A stretch of 64,000 bases of DNA from Nitrosomonadales bacterium (GCA_016721605.1 JADKHS010000001.1:1-64000); one strand, 5' to 3'. Shown: positions 9,429 to 18,864, numbered from the stretch's first letter. A program made the numbers and translations. The notes: generated by a model not told the origin, from the sequence alone.

Positions 9429-9524
9429 GGCGAGCCTTACCCCCGGCACTTGCAATAAATGGTTATGGCTGCTTCCTTCCGGATCTGACCAGGTTCACCA
9501 CCTTGTAATGCGGGGAGGCCCGCC
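9429..9524 (-). ncRNA. ffs: 4.5S signal recognition particle RNA (small bacterial type)
   Basis: The minus strand reads GGCGGGCCTCCCCGC..., then the SRP core GGTGGTGAACCTGGTCAG, ATCCGGAAGGAAGCAGCC with the conserved asymmetric loop and GGAA tetraloop, and closes with GTGCCGGGGG...GGCTCGCC. The two ends pair along the hairpin, fixing the limits to within a few bases. The RNA binds Ffh for co-translational targeting. Its position just upstream of dnaX is common in proteobacteria. Confidence 0.95.
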
Positions 9525-10302
9525 AATTCTTTCAAACAACCTAACAACTTGTTGCGCAATACCAAAGGTCGCTACTAACACCACTAAAATTCCCACGTCT
9601 TAATTACACAATAAGCATTTCAGTTTCGTCTTAGCATAAAATTTATTGCGACTATTAAGCCACTTAATTATGTTGTCATCATACTATCAAATGAACTGGC
9701 TGACAAAATTCAGCCATATCCAATATGGCATGGACTTGAATTAAGAGCTGTATTTCCAACAAAAATGAACTTGAAGCGAGCGAATCGAAAGCCTTAAAAC
9801 TATAGGCTCGGCACAAAAAAATTTAAATTTTTTTCCGGGTGCCGCAATCGAAAACATATAAACTAAAAAAGATGCAAGATTTTAAATATGAAAGCAGTTG
9901 CGCAAGCGGCGAAAGAATTTGCATCACAAAAAAATTGACGTGATCCCCATATGCGAGCTAAGCGGACTTTCCTATCTGACTATATTGGATGTCATTACAT
10001 CGTTATGAATAGAACGAAAAATATTACTTACACTCAATAAGTTACGCACACATCACAATAAACCTGTCAAGAATAAAAAGAGAAGCATAATGTGCGTCTA
10101 ACAGATTCGCCTATCAGATTCACCGTACCCAACCCTTATGTTTGGACTGCATGTACGCAAAGTACATGCAGTCACGCAGCTCGAACCAAAACAGTTTGGC
10201 AATCAAAAATATAAGCACAAGTGAAGCATCGGGACTATATGCCCTTATGCACGCGACCACAGAGCTAACAACGTGAACCGTCGAGACATCCTGTTACTGT
10301 AC
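9525..10302. other. Long non-coding, AT-rich stretch with hairpins
   Basis: No convincing gene. Two structures stand out. At 9810-9843, GGCAC...GTGCC brackets a perfect 20-base A/T palindrome (9815-9834). At 10146-10172 there is an 11-bp perfect stem (ACTGCATGTAC, loop GCAAA) without a following T run. The stretch separates the SRP RNA from gene relics and may be the eroded inside of an old inserted element. Confidence 0.4.
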
Positions 10303-10389
10303 GGCGAACTTAAAGGCTTCCCGAAAGCTATCGAGACAGACTATGCGAAAACGTCCGTGCATCTACGCAACGACATAGCCTTGAACAAA
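10303..10389 (+). mobile_element. IS256-family transposase fragment
   Basis: Translation gives GELKGFPKAIETDYAKTSVH then LRNDIAL, which resembles the IS256 transposase core around DGLKGFPEAIEAVFPxTxVQxCIVHLIRNSL, with a few residues missing between the VH and RN parts. Only about 30 codons survive and no terminal repeats are seen. It is a small relic, called by resemblance only. Confidence 0.4.
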
Positions 10390-10416
10390 TATACCCTTAC
10401 TCATACCATATCATCA

Positions 10417-11058
10417 TTAGCGTGCTGCATTGGCCAACGCAGCTAGCGTGTCGGCTCCCAAATCAGCACTGTAGTAACCCAGATTTGCGCCCGTCTCATC
10501 TATACTCACCTTCGGCATCAGTCCAGCCGCTAAAAGCGATTCATTCTTGGCAGCACGATGCACGTCGTGAGGATCAGTGATGCCTGTATTACTATAAATG
10601 CTAGAAGCTGCACTGCCATCCTTCTTTTCCGTACCTTCGTCCAGCGTATATATAGTGCGCTGGTTGAGCAGGGATGTAGCATGGGAATCATACTCATTAA
10701 GCAAGAAAACAAGTATGTTTCTGCCGGATACTTCTTTCTGGTTAGTCGACTTCACGTGCAAGATTGCACTTTGTATTACGCGGTGAAAAGCAAGCGTAGG
10801 CTGTGTATTAATTTCGTCGCTATCGGGTGCGATTGGTGTATTTTTATCAACAAAATCAATTAATAAAATTCGCAACTCTTCAATATCCACTCCACGAGAT
10901 TGTAATATCTCGATCGCTGAAGGATTATCCAGCATTGCTAGCAGCAAATGCTCCACTGAAAGAATTTTGTGCCGCTTAGCACGCGCTTCAATGATTATTT
11001 GCCGCAGGTTGATTTCAAGTTCTTTCCCGAGCAAATCTGCCCGATAAAGCTTCCACAT
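10417..11058 (-). CDS. Stand-alone ClpA N-domain protein (truncated ClpA-like)
   Basis: 213 residues. The first 150 match the ClpA N-terminal double repeat that binds ClpS and substrates: LEINLRQIIIEARAKRHKILSVEHLLLAMLDNPSA and DTQPTLAFHRVIQSAILHVKSTNQKEVSGRNILVFLL. Neither AAA+ domain is present; the remaining 60 residues are a low-homology tail ending GADTLAALANAAR. A strong GGAGGAAAC site before the ATG at 11058 suggests it is translated. It could be an adaptor that competes for ClpS or substrates, or simply a ClpA gene cut by recombination. It sits among mobile-element relics with no clpS next to it. Confidence 0.7.
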   Translation of the reverse strand: MWKLYRADLLGKELEINLRQIIIEARAKRHKILSVEHLLLAMLDNPSAIEILQSRGVDIEELRILLIDFVDKNTPIAPDSDEINTQPTLAFHRVIQSAILHVKSTNQKEVSGRNILVFLLNEYDSHATSLLNQRTIYTLDEGTEKKDGSAASSIYSNTGITDPHDVHRAAKNESLLAAGLMPKVSIDETGANLGYYSADLGADTLAALANAAR

Positions 11059-11369
11059 TGATGTTTCCTCCAGTTAAGTTATAGAAAATATCATTGCTGA
11101 TTAGCGCACATCGAAGCCTGTATTACTTTAAGCTTCAGACGTGCCTACTTTTTGAGTATATTATGAAAAAATATGGTGGGCAAATAAAATATCTGACGAG
11201 TAAGCTTAGACTGTGGTAGCGCAGCAAGCCAAAATTTAAACCGTTTCTTGGTCAAGCCCGGCGGAGTTGTGAACCTTACTATGAAGCTACTTTAACACTG
11301 TAGTTCGTCAATCAGAAGTGTCCTTATTCAAGGTGACACGAGCGTGGGTGCTTAACCAACCAAGCCTTG
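11059..11369. other. Intergenic, no gene recognised
   Basis: Region between the ClpA N-domain gene and the integrase fragment. It probably includes the promoter of the former. I could not recognise a protein or RNA in it. Confidence 0.35.
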
Positions 11370-11609
11370 ACCTTGAGTGCTTGCGGCATACCTGGGCAAG
11401 CTGGCATGTAATGGCTAGAACGCCATTATCTGTTCTGTAAACGCTTGGCGGGTGAAAGTCACTTGATATGGTGCAGCGTTACGCTCACCTTGCACCGGAT
11501 TTTATTGCCAGTTATGCAGAAAACTCTGCAAGAGGCGGGGCACAATTAGAGGTACACAAAAACGATATTGCTTTGAGGCTTGTTTCAAGTGCTTGAATAT
11601 ATGGGGTGA
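11370..11609 (+). pseudogene. C-terminal fragment of a tyrosine recombinase (phage-type integrase)
   Basis: The frame reads LRHTWASWHVMARTPLSVL-stop-TLGG-stop-KSLDMVQRYAHLAP, then DFIASYAENSARGG. This is the catalytic end of a tyrosine recombinase: the HxLRHT box, the LGGW-like box (now a stop) and the nucleophile Tyr in MVQRYAHL. Two internal stops and the missing N-terminus make it a relic. The frame ends at 11607-11609, inside the 3' end of tRNA-His, where an integrase lying next to its att site would be expected. Confidence 0.8.
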
Positions 11610-11677
11610 CTGATGGGGCTCGAACCCACGACAACCGGAATCACAATCCGGGGCTCTACCAACTGAGCTACAGCCAC
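11602..11677 (-). tRNA. tRNA-His (anticodon GTG)
   Basis: The minus strand gives a full cloverleaf: acceptor GTGGCTG/CAGTCAC, D arm TAGCTCAGTTGGTAGAGC, anticodon loop ATTGTGATT, T arm GTGGGTTCGAGCCCCAT, C73 and an encoded CCA. A G precedes position 1 (11678), consistent with the histidine-specific G-1. Last of a Pro-Arg-His cluster downstream of pgsA. Confidence 0.97.
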
Positions 11678-11707
11678 CACGGGATAAAACTCGACAAGAT
11701 ATGTCAT

Positions 11708-11784
11708 TGGCGTGCCCGACAGGAATCGAACCTGTAACCCCCAGCTTAGAAGGCTGGTGCTCTATCCGGTTGAGCTACGGGCAC
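11708..11784 (-). tRNA. tRNA-Arg (anticodon TCT)
   Basis: The minus strand gives GTGCCCG...CGGGCAC with G73 and encoded CCA, D arm TAGCTCAACCGGATAGAGC, anticodon stem-loop CCAGCCTTCTAAGCTGG and T arm with GGTTCGATTCC. It reads AGA codons. Middle member of the three-tRNA cluster. Confidence 0.97.
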
Positions 11785-11826
11785 AATTTCCTGTAAAGCC
11801 ATTTGACTCTGCACTACTTAGATATA

Positions 11827-11904
11827 TGGTCGGGGTGGAGAGATTCGAACTCCCGACATCCTGCTCCCAAAGCAGGCGCGCTAACCAAGCTGCGCTACAC
11901 CCCG
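11827..11904 (-). tRNA. tRNA-Pro (anticodon TGG)
   Basis: The minus strand gives CGGGGTG...CACCCCG with A73 and CCA, D arm TAGCGCAGCTTGGTTAGCGC, anticodon loop CTTTGGGAG and T arm GGAGTTCGAATCTCC. First of the cluster, about 165 bases after pgsA; cotranscription is likely. Confidence 0.97.
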
Positions 11905-12069
11905 AAAGCGGAGCAGTATAACTTGCATGAGATGAAAGATCAATCATGTTCGGGTTATTTTGCAGTGACTCAATGAAATATTATTTCTGTACAACCTAGA
12001 TAACGGAACATTATTTCGAGGCCTCTTACCAACATAAGGTGGCCATTTTATGCAACATAATACCCCCAT

Positions 12070-12636
12070 TTATTTGCGGGCAATTTGTGGCAGCGCAAGT
12101 TTCAAGTAATAGATCATTGACCACAATGTCAAAACAGCAGCAAGATAAATCAATAATGTACCCAATGCATCAGCAGGCAAACCAACCAACGAGTCATGAC
12201 AGAGCAGCAGCAATATGGCGATCATCTGAAATACAGTTTTCACCTTGCCCAGCATGGAAACTGCAGTGCTCTTGCTTTCGCCAAGCTGCGCCATCCATTC
12301 ACGTAAGGCAGAGATGGCAATTTCACGGCCTATAATAATGAAAGCAATGACCATATCCACATAACCAAGTTTTACCAGCACAATCAATGCGGCAGCCACC
12401 ATCAGCTTATCGGCGACTGGATCGAGAAATGCGCCAAAGGCAGAAGTTTGATTGAGCGCGCGCGCCAGATAACCATCTAGCCAATCTGTAAGAGCGGCCA
12501 ATGCGAATATCACCGTACTAACTAGATGCTTGTGGTGCAGGGAAAGTGCTGTATCCGGTAAGTAGAACACCCCAAGAAACACAGGTATGAGGATAATACG
12601 AAACCAGGTCAGCAAATTTGGGATATTGAGTGGCAT
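12070..12636 (-). CDS. pgsA: CDP-diacylglycerol-glycerol-3-phosphate 3-phosphatidyltransferase
   Basis: 188 residues, all helices, with the CDP-alcohol phosphotransferase signature DG-x2-AR-x8-G-x3-D-x3-D clearly visible (DGYLARALNQTSAFGAFLDPVAD). It makes phosphatidylglycerophosphate in the inner membrane, the committed step to phosphatidylglycerol and cardiolipin. N-terminus MPLNIPNLLTWFRIILIP is typical. It starts two bases after uvrC ends, so the pair is one transcription unit. Confidence 0.96.
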   Translation of the reverse strand: MPLNIPNLLTWFRIILIPVFLGVFYLPDTALSLHHKHLVSTVIFALAALTDWLDGYLARALNQTSAFGAFLDPVADKLMVAAALIVLVKLGYVDMVIAFIIIGREIAISALREWMAQLGESKSTAVSMLGKVKTVFQMIAILLLLCHDSLVGLPADALGTLLIYLAAVLTLWSMIYYLKLALPQIARK

Positions 12637-12638
12637 GA

Positions 12639-14450
12639 TCAGTGCAATTGTTGATAAATTTTTTCCGCCAGCGACAGACTAACACCCTCTACCTGTGCCA
12701 ACTCTTCTAAACTGGCTTGATACACGCCCTGCAGACCTCCGAACCGAGCGAGCAGATTACGCCTGCGCTTCTCTCCTACCCCGCTAATCTCTTCCAGCAT
12801 GGAGGTTGTGCGCGTTTTACCGCGCTTGGCGCGGTGTCCACTAATAGCGAAACGATGCGCCTCATCGCGCACCTGCTGAATCAAATGTAATGCTGGATTG
12901 TCCGGCAACAATTGTAGCGGTTTTTCATGCTGCGGAAGCAACAATTGCTCTAACCTGGGCTTGCGCTCCACGCCTTTGGCTACGCCCATTAACGGGATTT
13001 CCATCAAGCCTAGTTGTTCCAGCACCTGGCAAGCCACACTTAGCTGACCCGCACCGCCATCTATCAAAATCAAATCGGGACGCTTGCCTTCCCTTTCCTC
13101 TAATTTTTGATAGCGACGAAACAAGGCTTGGCGCATGGCTGCATAGTCATCTCCCCCAGTAATACCGCTAATGTTGTAGCGCCGGTACTCCACAGTACGC
13201 ATAGCCAAATTGTCGTACACAACACAGGAAGCCACAGTCGCTTCGCCCATGGTGTGGCTGATATCAAAACATTCAATGCGTGACAGTTGCGGTAGCGCAA
13301 GAACTTCGCGCAATTTCTCCAATCGAGCAAGCTGCCCAGCCTGCTGGCCTGCTTGCTGGTGTAATGTCAGCAGAGCATTTTTCAGCGCCATATCCAACCA
13401 TTGGCGCCGCTCACCACTGACACTGTGACGTATCTGCACCTTATGCCCGGCCTGCTCGCCAAGTAACTCTTCCAAGGCATTTGCCGCGAGAGACGTGCTG
13501 GTGAGGATAAGAGGCGGCACACTATGGTTTAAATAATGCTGTGCCAGAAAGGCATGCAACACTTCGTCAGCCGCCTGCCCTTCGGCATTTTGCGGAAAAA
13601 AACTCTTATCACCGAGATGTCTGCCACCACGCACCATGGCCAAATTCACGCACAGCACGCCATTCAGCTCAGCGACTGCAACGATGTCCGCATCCGTTGC
13701 ACGACCACTTTCCATGAACTGCTTTTGCTGCACCGTATGCAGTGCTTGCAACTGGTCGCGTAGCGCAGCGGCCTGCTCGTAATGTTGAACCTCTGCCGCT
13801 TGTTCCATGGCTAGTCTTAGCAATCCTTCCACCTCGCCCTGCTTACCCTGTAATAGCAAATTTGCATTGCGCACATCGATTGCATAATTCTGCTGGCTGA
13901 TTAGTCCAACACAAGGGGCAGTACAACGATGAATCTGATACAACAAACAGGGACGAGTGCGATTGGAAAATGTGCTGTCCTCGCAAGTACGGATGCGAAA
14001 AATTTTTTGCAGCAACTGTATGCTTTCCTTTGCGGCATGTGAATTGGGGTAAGGCCCGAAATATTGATGGTGCTTACCAGTCGCACCACGATAATAAGCG
14101 AGGCGAGGAAAACCATGCCCGGTCAGGACGATATATGGGTAAGATTTATCATCTCTAAAAAGTATGTTGTACCGCGGTTTTAATGTTTTTATTAAGTTAT
14201 TTTCCAGCAGCAGAGCCTCAGCCTCAGAACGTGTGACCGTCACCTCAATACGGGCAATATGCGACACCATCAGGCTGATGCGCGGTGAGATGTTTGTTTT
14301 CTGGAAGTAGGATGCAACGCGTTTTTTAAGCTGCCCAGCTTTACCTACATAAAGCACTTGCCCTTGGCTATCCAACATACGATACACACCAGGCAGTAGG
14401 GGCAGACTGGCAACAAATGATTTAAGATCAAACTCGGTTGTTTGGGTCAA
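12639..14450 (-). CDS. uvrC: Excinuclease ABC subunit UvrC
   Basis: 603 residues, normal length. GIY-YIG nuclease domain at the N-terminus (LPGVYRMLDSQGQVLYVGKAGQLKKRV) for the 3' cut, UVR region near residues 200-240, the RNase H-like C-terminal nuclease (ECFDISHTMGEATVASCVVYD, LILIDGGAGQL) for the 5' cut, and a final double helix-hairpin-helix (LEEISGVGEKRRRNLLARFGG). Nucleotide-excision repair. It overlaps the uracil-DNA glycosylase gene upstream by 23 bases, giving a repair-themed transcription unit. Confidence 0.97.
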   Translation of the reverse strand: MTQTTEFDLKSFVASLPLLPGVYRMLDSQGQVLYVGKAGQLKKRVASYFQKTNISPRISLMVSHIARIEVTVTRSEAEALLLENNLIKTLKPRYNILFRDDKSYPYIVLTGHGFPRLAYYRGATGKHHQYFGPYPNSHAAKESIQLLQKIFRIRTCEDSTFSNRTRPCLLYQIHRCTAPCVGLISQQNYAIDVRNANLLLQGKQGEVEGLLRLAMEQAAEVQHYEQAAALRDQLQALHTVQQKQFMESGRATDADIVAVAELNGVLCVNLAMVRGGRHLGDKSFFPQNAEGQAADEVLHAFLAQHYLNHSVPPLILTSTSLAANALEELLGEQAGHKVQIRHSVSGERRQWLDMALKNALLTLHQQAGQQAGQLARLEKLREVLALPQLSRIECFDISHTMGEATVASCVVYDNLAMRTVEYRRYNISGITGGDDYAAMRQALFRRYQKLEEREGKRPDLILIDGGAGQLSVACQVLEQLGLMEIPLMGVAKGVERKPRLEQLLLPQHEKPLQLLPDNPALHLIQQVRDEAHRFAISGHRAKRGKTRTTSMLEEISGVGEKRRRNLLARFGGLQGVYQASLEELAQVEGVSLSLAEKIYQQLH

Positions 14451-15108
14451 GGTTATTATTTAGGTCACGGCTATGCAAATATAGAACAATTGCGCTGAAA
14501 ACGGCATGAAACATGGCCTCGGTCAGGCGCTTGGTCTGGGTATTGTAGCGGCTGCAATGGTAGCTGTCATACAGCATTATGCCGTTCGGCAGTGCATGCC
14601 GCATACCGTGCGAAAATTTATAGTCTTTTATTTTCAAGTCCAGCGCACGCAACACCGCAAGATGGGCAATCGCCCCTAAAGCCAACACGACTGCGCCTAA
14701 CGGTAAAGAAGCCAGTTCAGCCACCAAATATTGATTGCATTGCCGCACTTCGGCAGGTTCCGGCTTGTTCTGCGGCGGCAAACAGCGCACAGCATTGGTA
14801 ACGCGGCAATCTCTTAAAGTCAGTTCGGCATTAGCATGGCCTGCTCCATTCAAGGGCTCGGATTGACTGGCAAAACCAAATTGATGAAGTGTGGAATACA
14901 GCAATTTTCCGGCAAAATCACCAGTGAACGGGCGACCTGTGCGATTCGCTCCGTGCATACCGGGTGCCAATCCCACAATTAGCAAGCGCGCCTGCGCATC
15001 GCCGAAGGATGGCACCGGGCGAGCATAATAATCTGGATGCGTTTGGCGCACCTCCCCCAGAAAGTTCGCCAAGCGTGGACATAAATGGCAGGCGGTAGAA
15101 AATTCCAT
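14428..15108 (-). CDS. Family 5-type (UdgB-like) uracil-DNA glycosylase
   Basis: 226 residues. Iron-sulphur UDG pattern: CHLCPRL at the N-terminus and further cysteines in LRDCRVTNAVRCLPPQNKP. Active-site motif 1 is GLAPGMHGANRTGRPFTGD, which lacks the polar catalytic residue of UDG families 1 and 4 and fits family 5; motif 2 is DSYHCSRYNTQT. It removes uracil and related damaged bases. The last part overlaps uvrC; the tail after about residue 205 (LYLHSRDLNNNLDP) is outside the conserved fold. Confidence 0.88.
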   Translation of the reverse strand: MEFSTACHLCPRLANFLGEVRQTHPDYYARPVPSFGDAQARLLIVGLAPGMHGANRTGRPFTGDFAGKLLYSTLHQFGFASQSEPLNGAGHANAELTLRDCRVTNAVRCLPPQNKPEPAEVRQCNQYLVAELASLPLGAVVLALGAIAHLAVLRALDLKIKDYKFSHGMRHALPNGIMLYDSYHCSRYNTQTKRLTEAMFHAVFSAIVLYLHSRDLNNNLDPNNRV

Positions 15109-15522
15109 TCGCTATCTATCCAAATAATTGATACTTAGCAAAAAAATAAAACACACTTAGTCCTAAAGTGCATGAAATTATTGATCATTTTATCCATATC
15201 AGTAACTCAACCGTAATAGTCCAAATTACCTTCACCGTGACCGTTGTATGCGATGCATTCAAATTCAATTTTTCCACTTTCACGTTTCCATTTATACACT
15301 GTCAATTCGTCGGCTCTCGACGACAATAGTATTTGTACTATTTCAAATAGTTAGAATTGTCACAAGTTTTATGTTGCCATGTAACGACACAAAAATTTCA
15401 TTTTTTTAAAAAAAATTAAAATTAAATACTAATCATTTGTTTTTATGATAAAAAAATAATGGCATGATATATGCTTGCTTTACCAATACAGCAATATTGC
15501 TGAGCTGATAAAGGAAGTTAAT
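15109..15522. other. AT-rich divergent intergenic region
   Basis: Separates the leftward repair operon from the rightward EF-hand gene and must hold promoters for both. The stretch from about 15360 to 15475 is very AT-rich. No RNA or protein gene was recognised. Confidence 0.4.
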
Positions 15523-15783
15523 ATGAATTATTCTTCAAGAATACAAAATACTCCGGCCCAATCAATCGCTCTAGTTTCTATGCTGTTAATTGGCGCGACT
15601 GGCATTGTTCAGGCTGATTCCATTACCAAGGAAAATGCGCCATCTTGGGCAGCTTACGACACAAACAACGATAGCTTTGTTAGTTTGGAGGAAGCCACAA
15701 CCAAGCAGATGCCCGCTCGTGTATTCAAAGAACTGGACGCCAGCCATGACGGTAAATTAAGCAAAGATGAATTTACTAAATAA
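15523..15783 (+). CDS. Small exported EF-hand protein
   Basis: 86 residues from the ATG at 15523, preceded by an AAGGAAG site. A signal peptide (about residues 1-31, ending VQADS) is followed by two EF-hand loops: DTNNDSFVSLEE (about 44-55) and DASHDGKLSKDE (about 72-83), each with the D-x-[ND]-x-D-x-[FK] calcium pattern. A periplasmic calcium-binding protein of unknown function. The single-gene unit ends at a strong terminator. Confidence 0.82.
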   Translation: MNYSSRIQNTPAQSIALVSMLLIGATGIVQADSITKENAPSWAAYDTNNDSFVSLEEATTKQMPARVFKELDASHDGKLSKDEFTK

Positions 15784-15844
15784 AGCCGGCAATTTGCAGT
15801 AATCTGAGTTAACTTCTGTTTTTTTCATAAAAGCTCCCCTTCTG

Positions 15845-15875
15845 GTGCGTCAGCTCCCCCTGACGCACTTTTTTT
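15845..15875 (+). terminator. Rho-independent terminator of the EF-hand gene
   Basis: Perfect 9-bp stem GTGCGTCAG / CTGACGCAC with a 6-base loop, followed directly by seven T. Confidence 0.93.
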
Positions 15876-16441
15876 ACGCCATCTGAATGTATTTTTTATA
15901 TTTGACGGGCAGCTTAAAGTTCAATGTGTCATAGCTAACGATAGTTCGGCATAGCGCATCCCAAATATACTGCATGCAATAATTCGAAACCCAACACTTT
16001 GCATGGCCATGGTTGAGGCGTCCTATGGCCCGCTGCACTCACTCCTAAACAACGAACATCTTTCGGTCAACGATTTCCAGACGTTCTTTAACGCTAACAC
16101 ATGACCCTGAATCATAACTTCGCCACTTCTGCCCATTTGCATAGTGCTTGCAGCATAGTCTGGCACAACCTCCCCCATCACGGATGTCCGCATAGATGTG
16201 CCAGTAGATCGCTTCATGGTGCCCGTCTTTTGGGCAAGCAGAATTTGACCCAAACCAGCTTGTTTCAACCCGTAAATCTGGTATCGTTGCCAGCTGGTGG
16301 GCGTAAGTATATTTCTTATATCTACCCCTTTTGCTGGATCGTTTAAGTGGCTCCGAATACTAACGCGGCTTGCCGCCGAAATTCCCTTATGAAATTACAC
16401 TTCAGTGTTGAATCCCCCATTTATTGTTATGGAGCCAAGGA
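15876..16441. other. Unassigned stretch upstream of frmA
   Basis: Open frames exist on both strands (for example 16023-16268 minus, 16101-16346 plus) but none resembles a known protein, and on the minus strand two different frames look equally coding-like. It may be a degraded gene. The end near 16442 must contain the frmA promoter and its ribosome site. Confidence 0.35.
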
Positions 16442-17547
16442 ATGAAAACAAAAGCCGCAATCGCATGGAAGGCCGGTGCGCCACTGACAGTTGAAGAAGT
16501 TGACCTGGCAGGGCCAAGGGAGGGTGAAGTACTGGTCGAGATCAAAGCGACCGGAATCTGCCACACCGATTATTACACGCTGTCGGGTTCTGACCCGGAA
16601 GGTATTTTTCCATCTATTCTTGGGCACGAAGGAGCGGGCATCGTAGTCGATGTCGGTTCGGGTGTTTCCTCTCTTAAAAAATACGATCATGTCATTCCGC
16701 TATATACCCCGGAGTGCCGCCAGTGTAAGTATTGCCTGTCGCGCAAGACCAATCTTTGTCAAGCCATCCGCGCGACCCAGGGTCGCGGCTTAATGCCTGA
16801 TGCTACATCACGTTTCTCGATCGACGGCAAGCCCATCTATCACTATATGGGAACCTCGACTTTCTCCAACTACATCGTGGTTCCTGAAATCGCGTTGCCA
16901 AAATCCGCGAGGATGCGCCATTCGACAAGGCGTGCTACATCGGTTGTGGTGTAACGACTGGTGTTGGTGCCGTGGTTTTTTCAGCTAAAGTCGAAGTCGG
17001 AGCGAATGTAGTTGTGTTTGGATTGGGCGGTATTGGTCTGAACGTAATTCAAGGCGCAAAGATGGTGGGGGCCAACAAGATTATCGGAGTTGATATCAAT
17101 CCCGGACGAATCGAGATAGCGCGCAAGTTCGGCATGACCGATTTCGTGAATCCAAAAGAAGTTGGAGATATCGTCAATCACATAATCCAGTTGACCGACG
17201 GTGGAGCTGATTACTCTTTCGAATGTATTGGCAATATCGCCACCATGCGGCAAGCACTTGAGTGTTGCCATAAAGGTTGGGGCCAATCGTTCATCATTGG
17301 CGTTGCTGCTGCCGGGCAGGAAATCAGCACTCGCCCATTTCAACTGGTAACCGGTCGTGAATGGAAAGGATCCGCTTTTGGCGGCGCACGCGGCCGTACC
17401 GATGTACCGAAAATTGTTGACTGGTACATGGAAGGTAAATTGAATATCGATGATTTGATTACCCATACATTGCCGCTGGAGCGCATCAACGAGGGTTTTG
17501 ATTTGATGAAGAGCGGCGAATCAATTCGTTCCGTCGTGCTGTATTGA
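16442..17547 (+). CDS. frmA: S-(hydroxymethyl)glutathione dehydrogenase (class III ADH), one-base frameshift
   Basis: Oxidises the formaldehyde-glutathione adduct with NAD+. Catalytic zinc ligands are in GICHTDYY and GHEGAG, the structural zinc cysteines in PECRQCKYCLSRKTNLC, and the Rossmann motif GLGGIG in the second part. The total is about 369 residues, the family norm. The frame breaks near 16893, where GCGTTGCCAAAATC should read GCGTTGGCCAAAATC; restoring one G gives the family sequence IREDAPFDKACYIGCGVTTG. The S-formylglutathione hydrolase follows 12 bases later. Confidence 0.93.
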
Positions 17548-17559
17548 ACGGGCTGCGCC

Positions 17560-18410
17560 ATGCTTGAACTTATCAGCGAACACGCATGCTTTGGCGGAGT
17601 ACAGCGGCTCTATAGCCACCAATCCGAAGAAATCGGCTTGCCGATGCGGTTTTCGGTATTCCTGCCACCGCAGGCTCGGAAGGGAAGGTTTCCGCCCTGT
17701 TCTGCCTGGCCGGCCTGACCTGTACGGAAGAAACTTTCATGATCAAGGCGGGTGCACAACGTATTGCTGCGAAGCAGGGGCTGATGCTGATTGCGCCCGA
17801 TACCAGCCCGCGTGGCGCCAATATTCCAGGCGAAGCAGACAGCTGGGATTTAGGGATAGGCGCAGGTTTCTATCTCGATGCGACAGAAGCACCATGGGAC
17901 AAGCATTACCGTATGTATAGCTACGTGCTGGAGCTATATGAATTGATTGTGCGGGAATTCCCCGTGCTGCCTTCCAGTATTGGCATTACCGGGCACTCGA
18001 TGGGCGGACATGGGGCGCTTGTCCTGGCGCTGCGCAATCCGACACTTTTTAAGACCGTATCGGCATTTGCGCCGATCTGCGCACCAAGTAAATGTCCTTG
18101 GGGTGTTAAGGCATTTGCTACGTATCTGGGCAACGAACAAGAGAACTGGCAACAATACGATGCCAGTGCGCTCATGGAACAAAGGCACGCGCCATTTCCA
18201 AACGGAATACTGATTGATCAGGGGTTGAGCGATAAATTTCTGTCCAATCAATTGTTTCCTCAAGCGTTCGAAGCAGCCTGCCAAAAAGCGCAGCAACCCT
18301 TGGAACTGCGCCGACATGCTGACTACGACCATGGGTATTATTTTATTTCGACATTCGTCGAAGAACATATTCAATTTCATCACCAAACATTAAATTGGAC
18401 AACTCCATAA
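17560..18410 (+). CDS. fghA: S-formylglutathione hydrolase, one-base frameshift
   Basis: Esterase D-like alpha/beta hydrolase that releases formate and glutathione, completing the step begun by FrmA. It starts at the ATG at 17560 (MLELISEHACFGGVQRLYSH). The frame breaks near 17695, where TTTCCGCCCTG should be TTTCCGGCCCTG; the restored text reads RFPALFCLAGLTCTEETF. The nucleophile elbow is GHSMGGHGAL, the acid lies near GLSDKFL and the His in HADYDHGYYFI. About 283 residues, normal length. Forms an operon with frmA. Confidence 0.93.
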
Positions 18411-18494
18411 CAATATCGATCATATTTGCCCAATTTGTTGACAAGCCATTAAAAAATTTCTTAGTGAATATCTTATTAATTTGTGAAGCTGTGA

Positions 18495-18523
18495 TTGCCA
18501 TTGGCGCAATGGCTTGATACAGT
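18495..18523 (+). promoter_or_regulatory. Candidate sigma-70 promoter for the HU gene
   Basis: TTGCCA (18495-18500), a 17-base spacer and TACAGT (18518-18523), 35 bases before the HU start codon. Confidence 0.35.
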
Positions 18524-18557
18524 GCGGTGTTTTTTCAACTAAAGGGAGTCATTAATT

Positions 18558-18851
18558 ATGAATAAAGCAGAGTTGATTGATGTAGTAGCTAAATCCACAA
18601 AAAATCCAAAGACAAATGTCGAGGAGATACTAAATGCGCTGATGGCTGCTGTACAAGCAGCATTGGTAAAAGGCGATAACGTGCAGCTGATTGGCTTTGG
18701 CACCTTTGCTGTCGAACAGCGTGCTGCTCGGATAGGACGGAATCCAGCTACCGGAAAAGAACTAAAAATACCAGCCAAGAAAGTTGCGAAATTTAAAGTC
18801 GGCAGCAAATTGAAAGACGCGGTTGCTGGCGTAAAAGCTAAAAAGAAATAA
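18558..18851 (+). CDS. HU-family DNA-binding protein
   Basis: 97 residues: MNKAELIDVVA at the start and the beta-arm signature around GFGTFAVEQRAARIGRNPATGKEL, ending in a lysine-rich tail (GVKAKKK) that exceeds the usual 90 residues. It is a nucleoid protein that bends DNA as a dimer. AAAGGGAG ribosome site. Single-gene unit with a GC-rich hairpin right after it. Confidence 0.95.
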   Translation: MNKAELIDVVAKSTKNPKTNVEEILNALMAAVQAALVKGDNVQLIGFGTFAVEQRAARIGRNPATGKELKIPAKKVAKFKVGSKLKDAVAGVKAKKK

Positions 18852-18864
18852 CCAGCACAGTCAA

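Noticed and set aside
10146..10172. 11-bp perfect hairpin as a terminator
   Set aside because: No T run follows and no gene ends nearby; recorded only as a hairpin.
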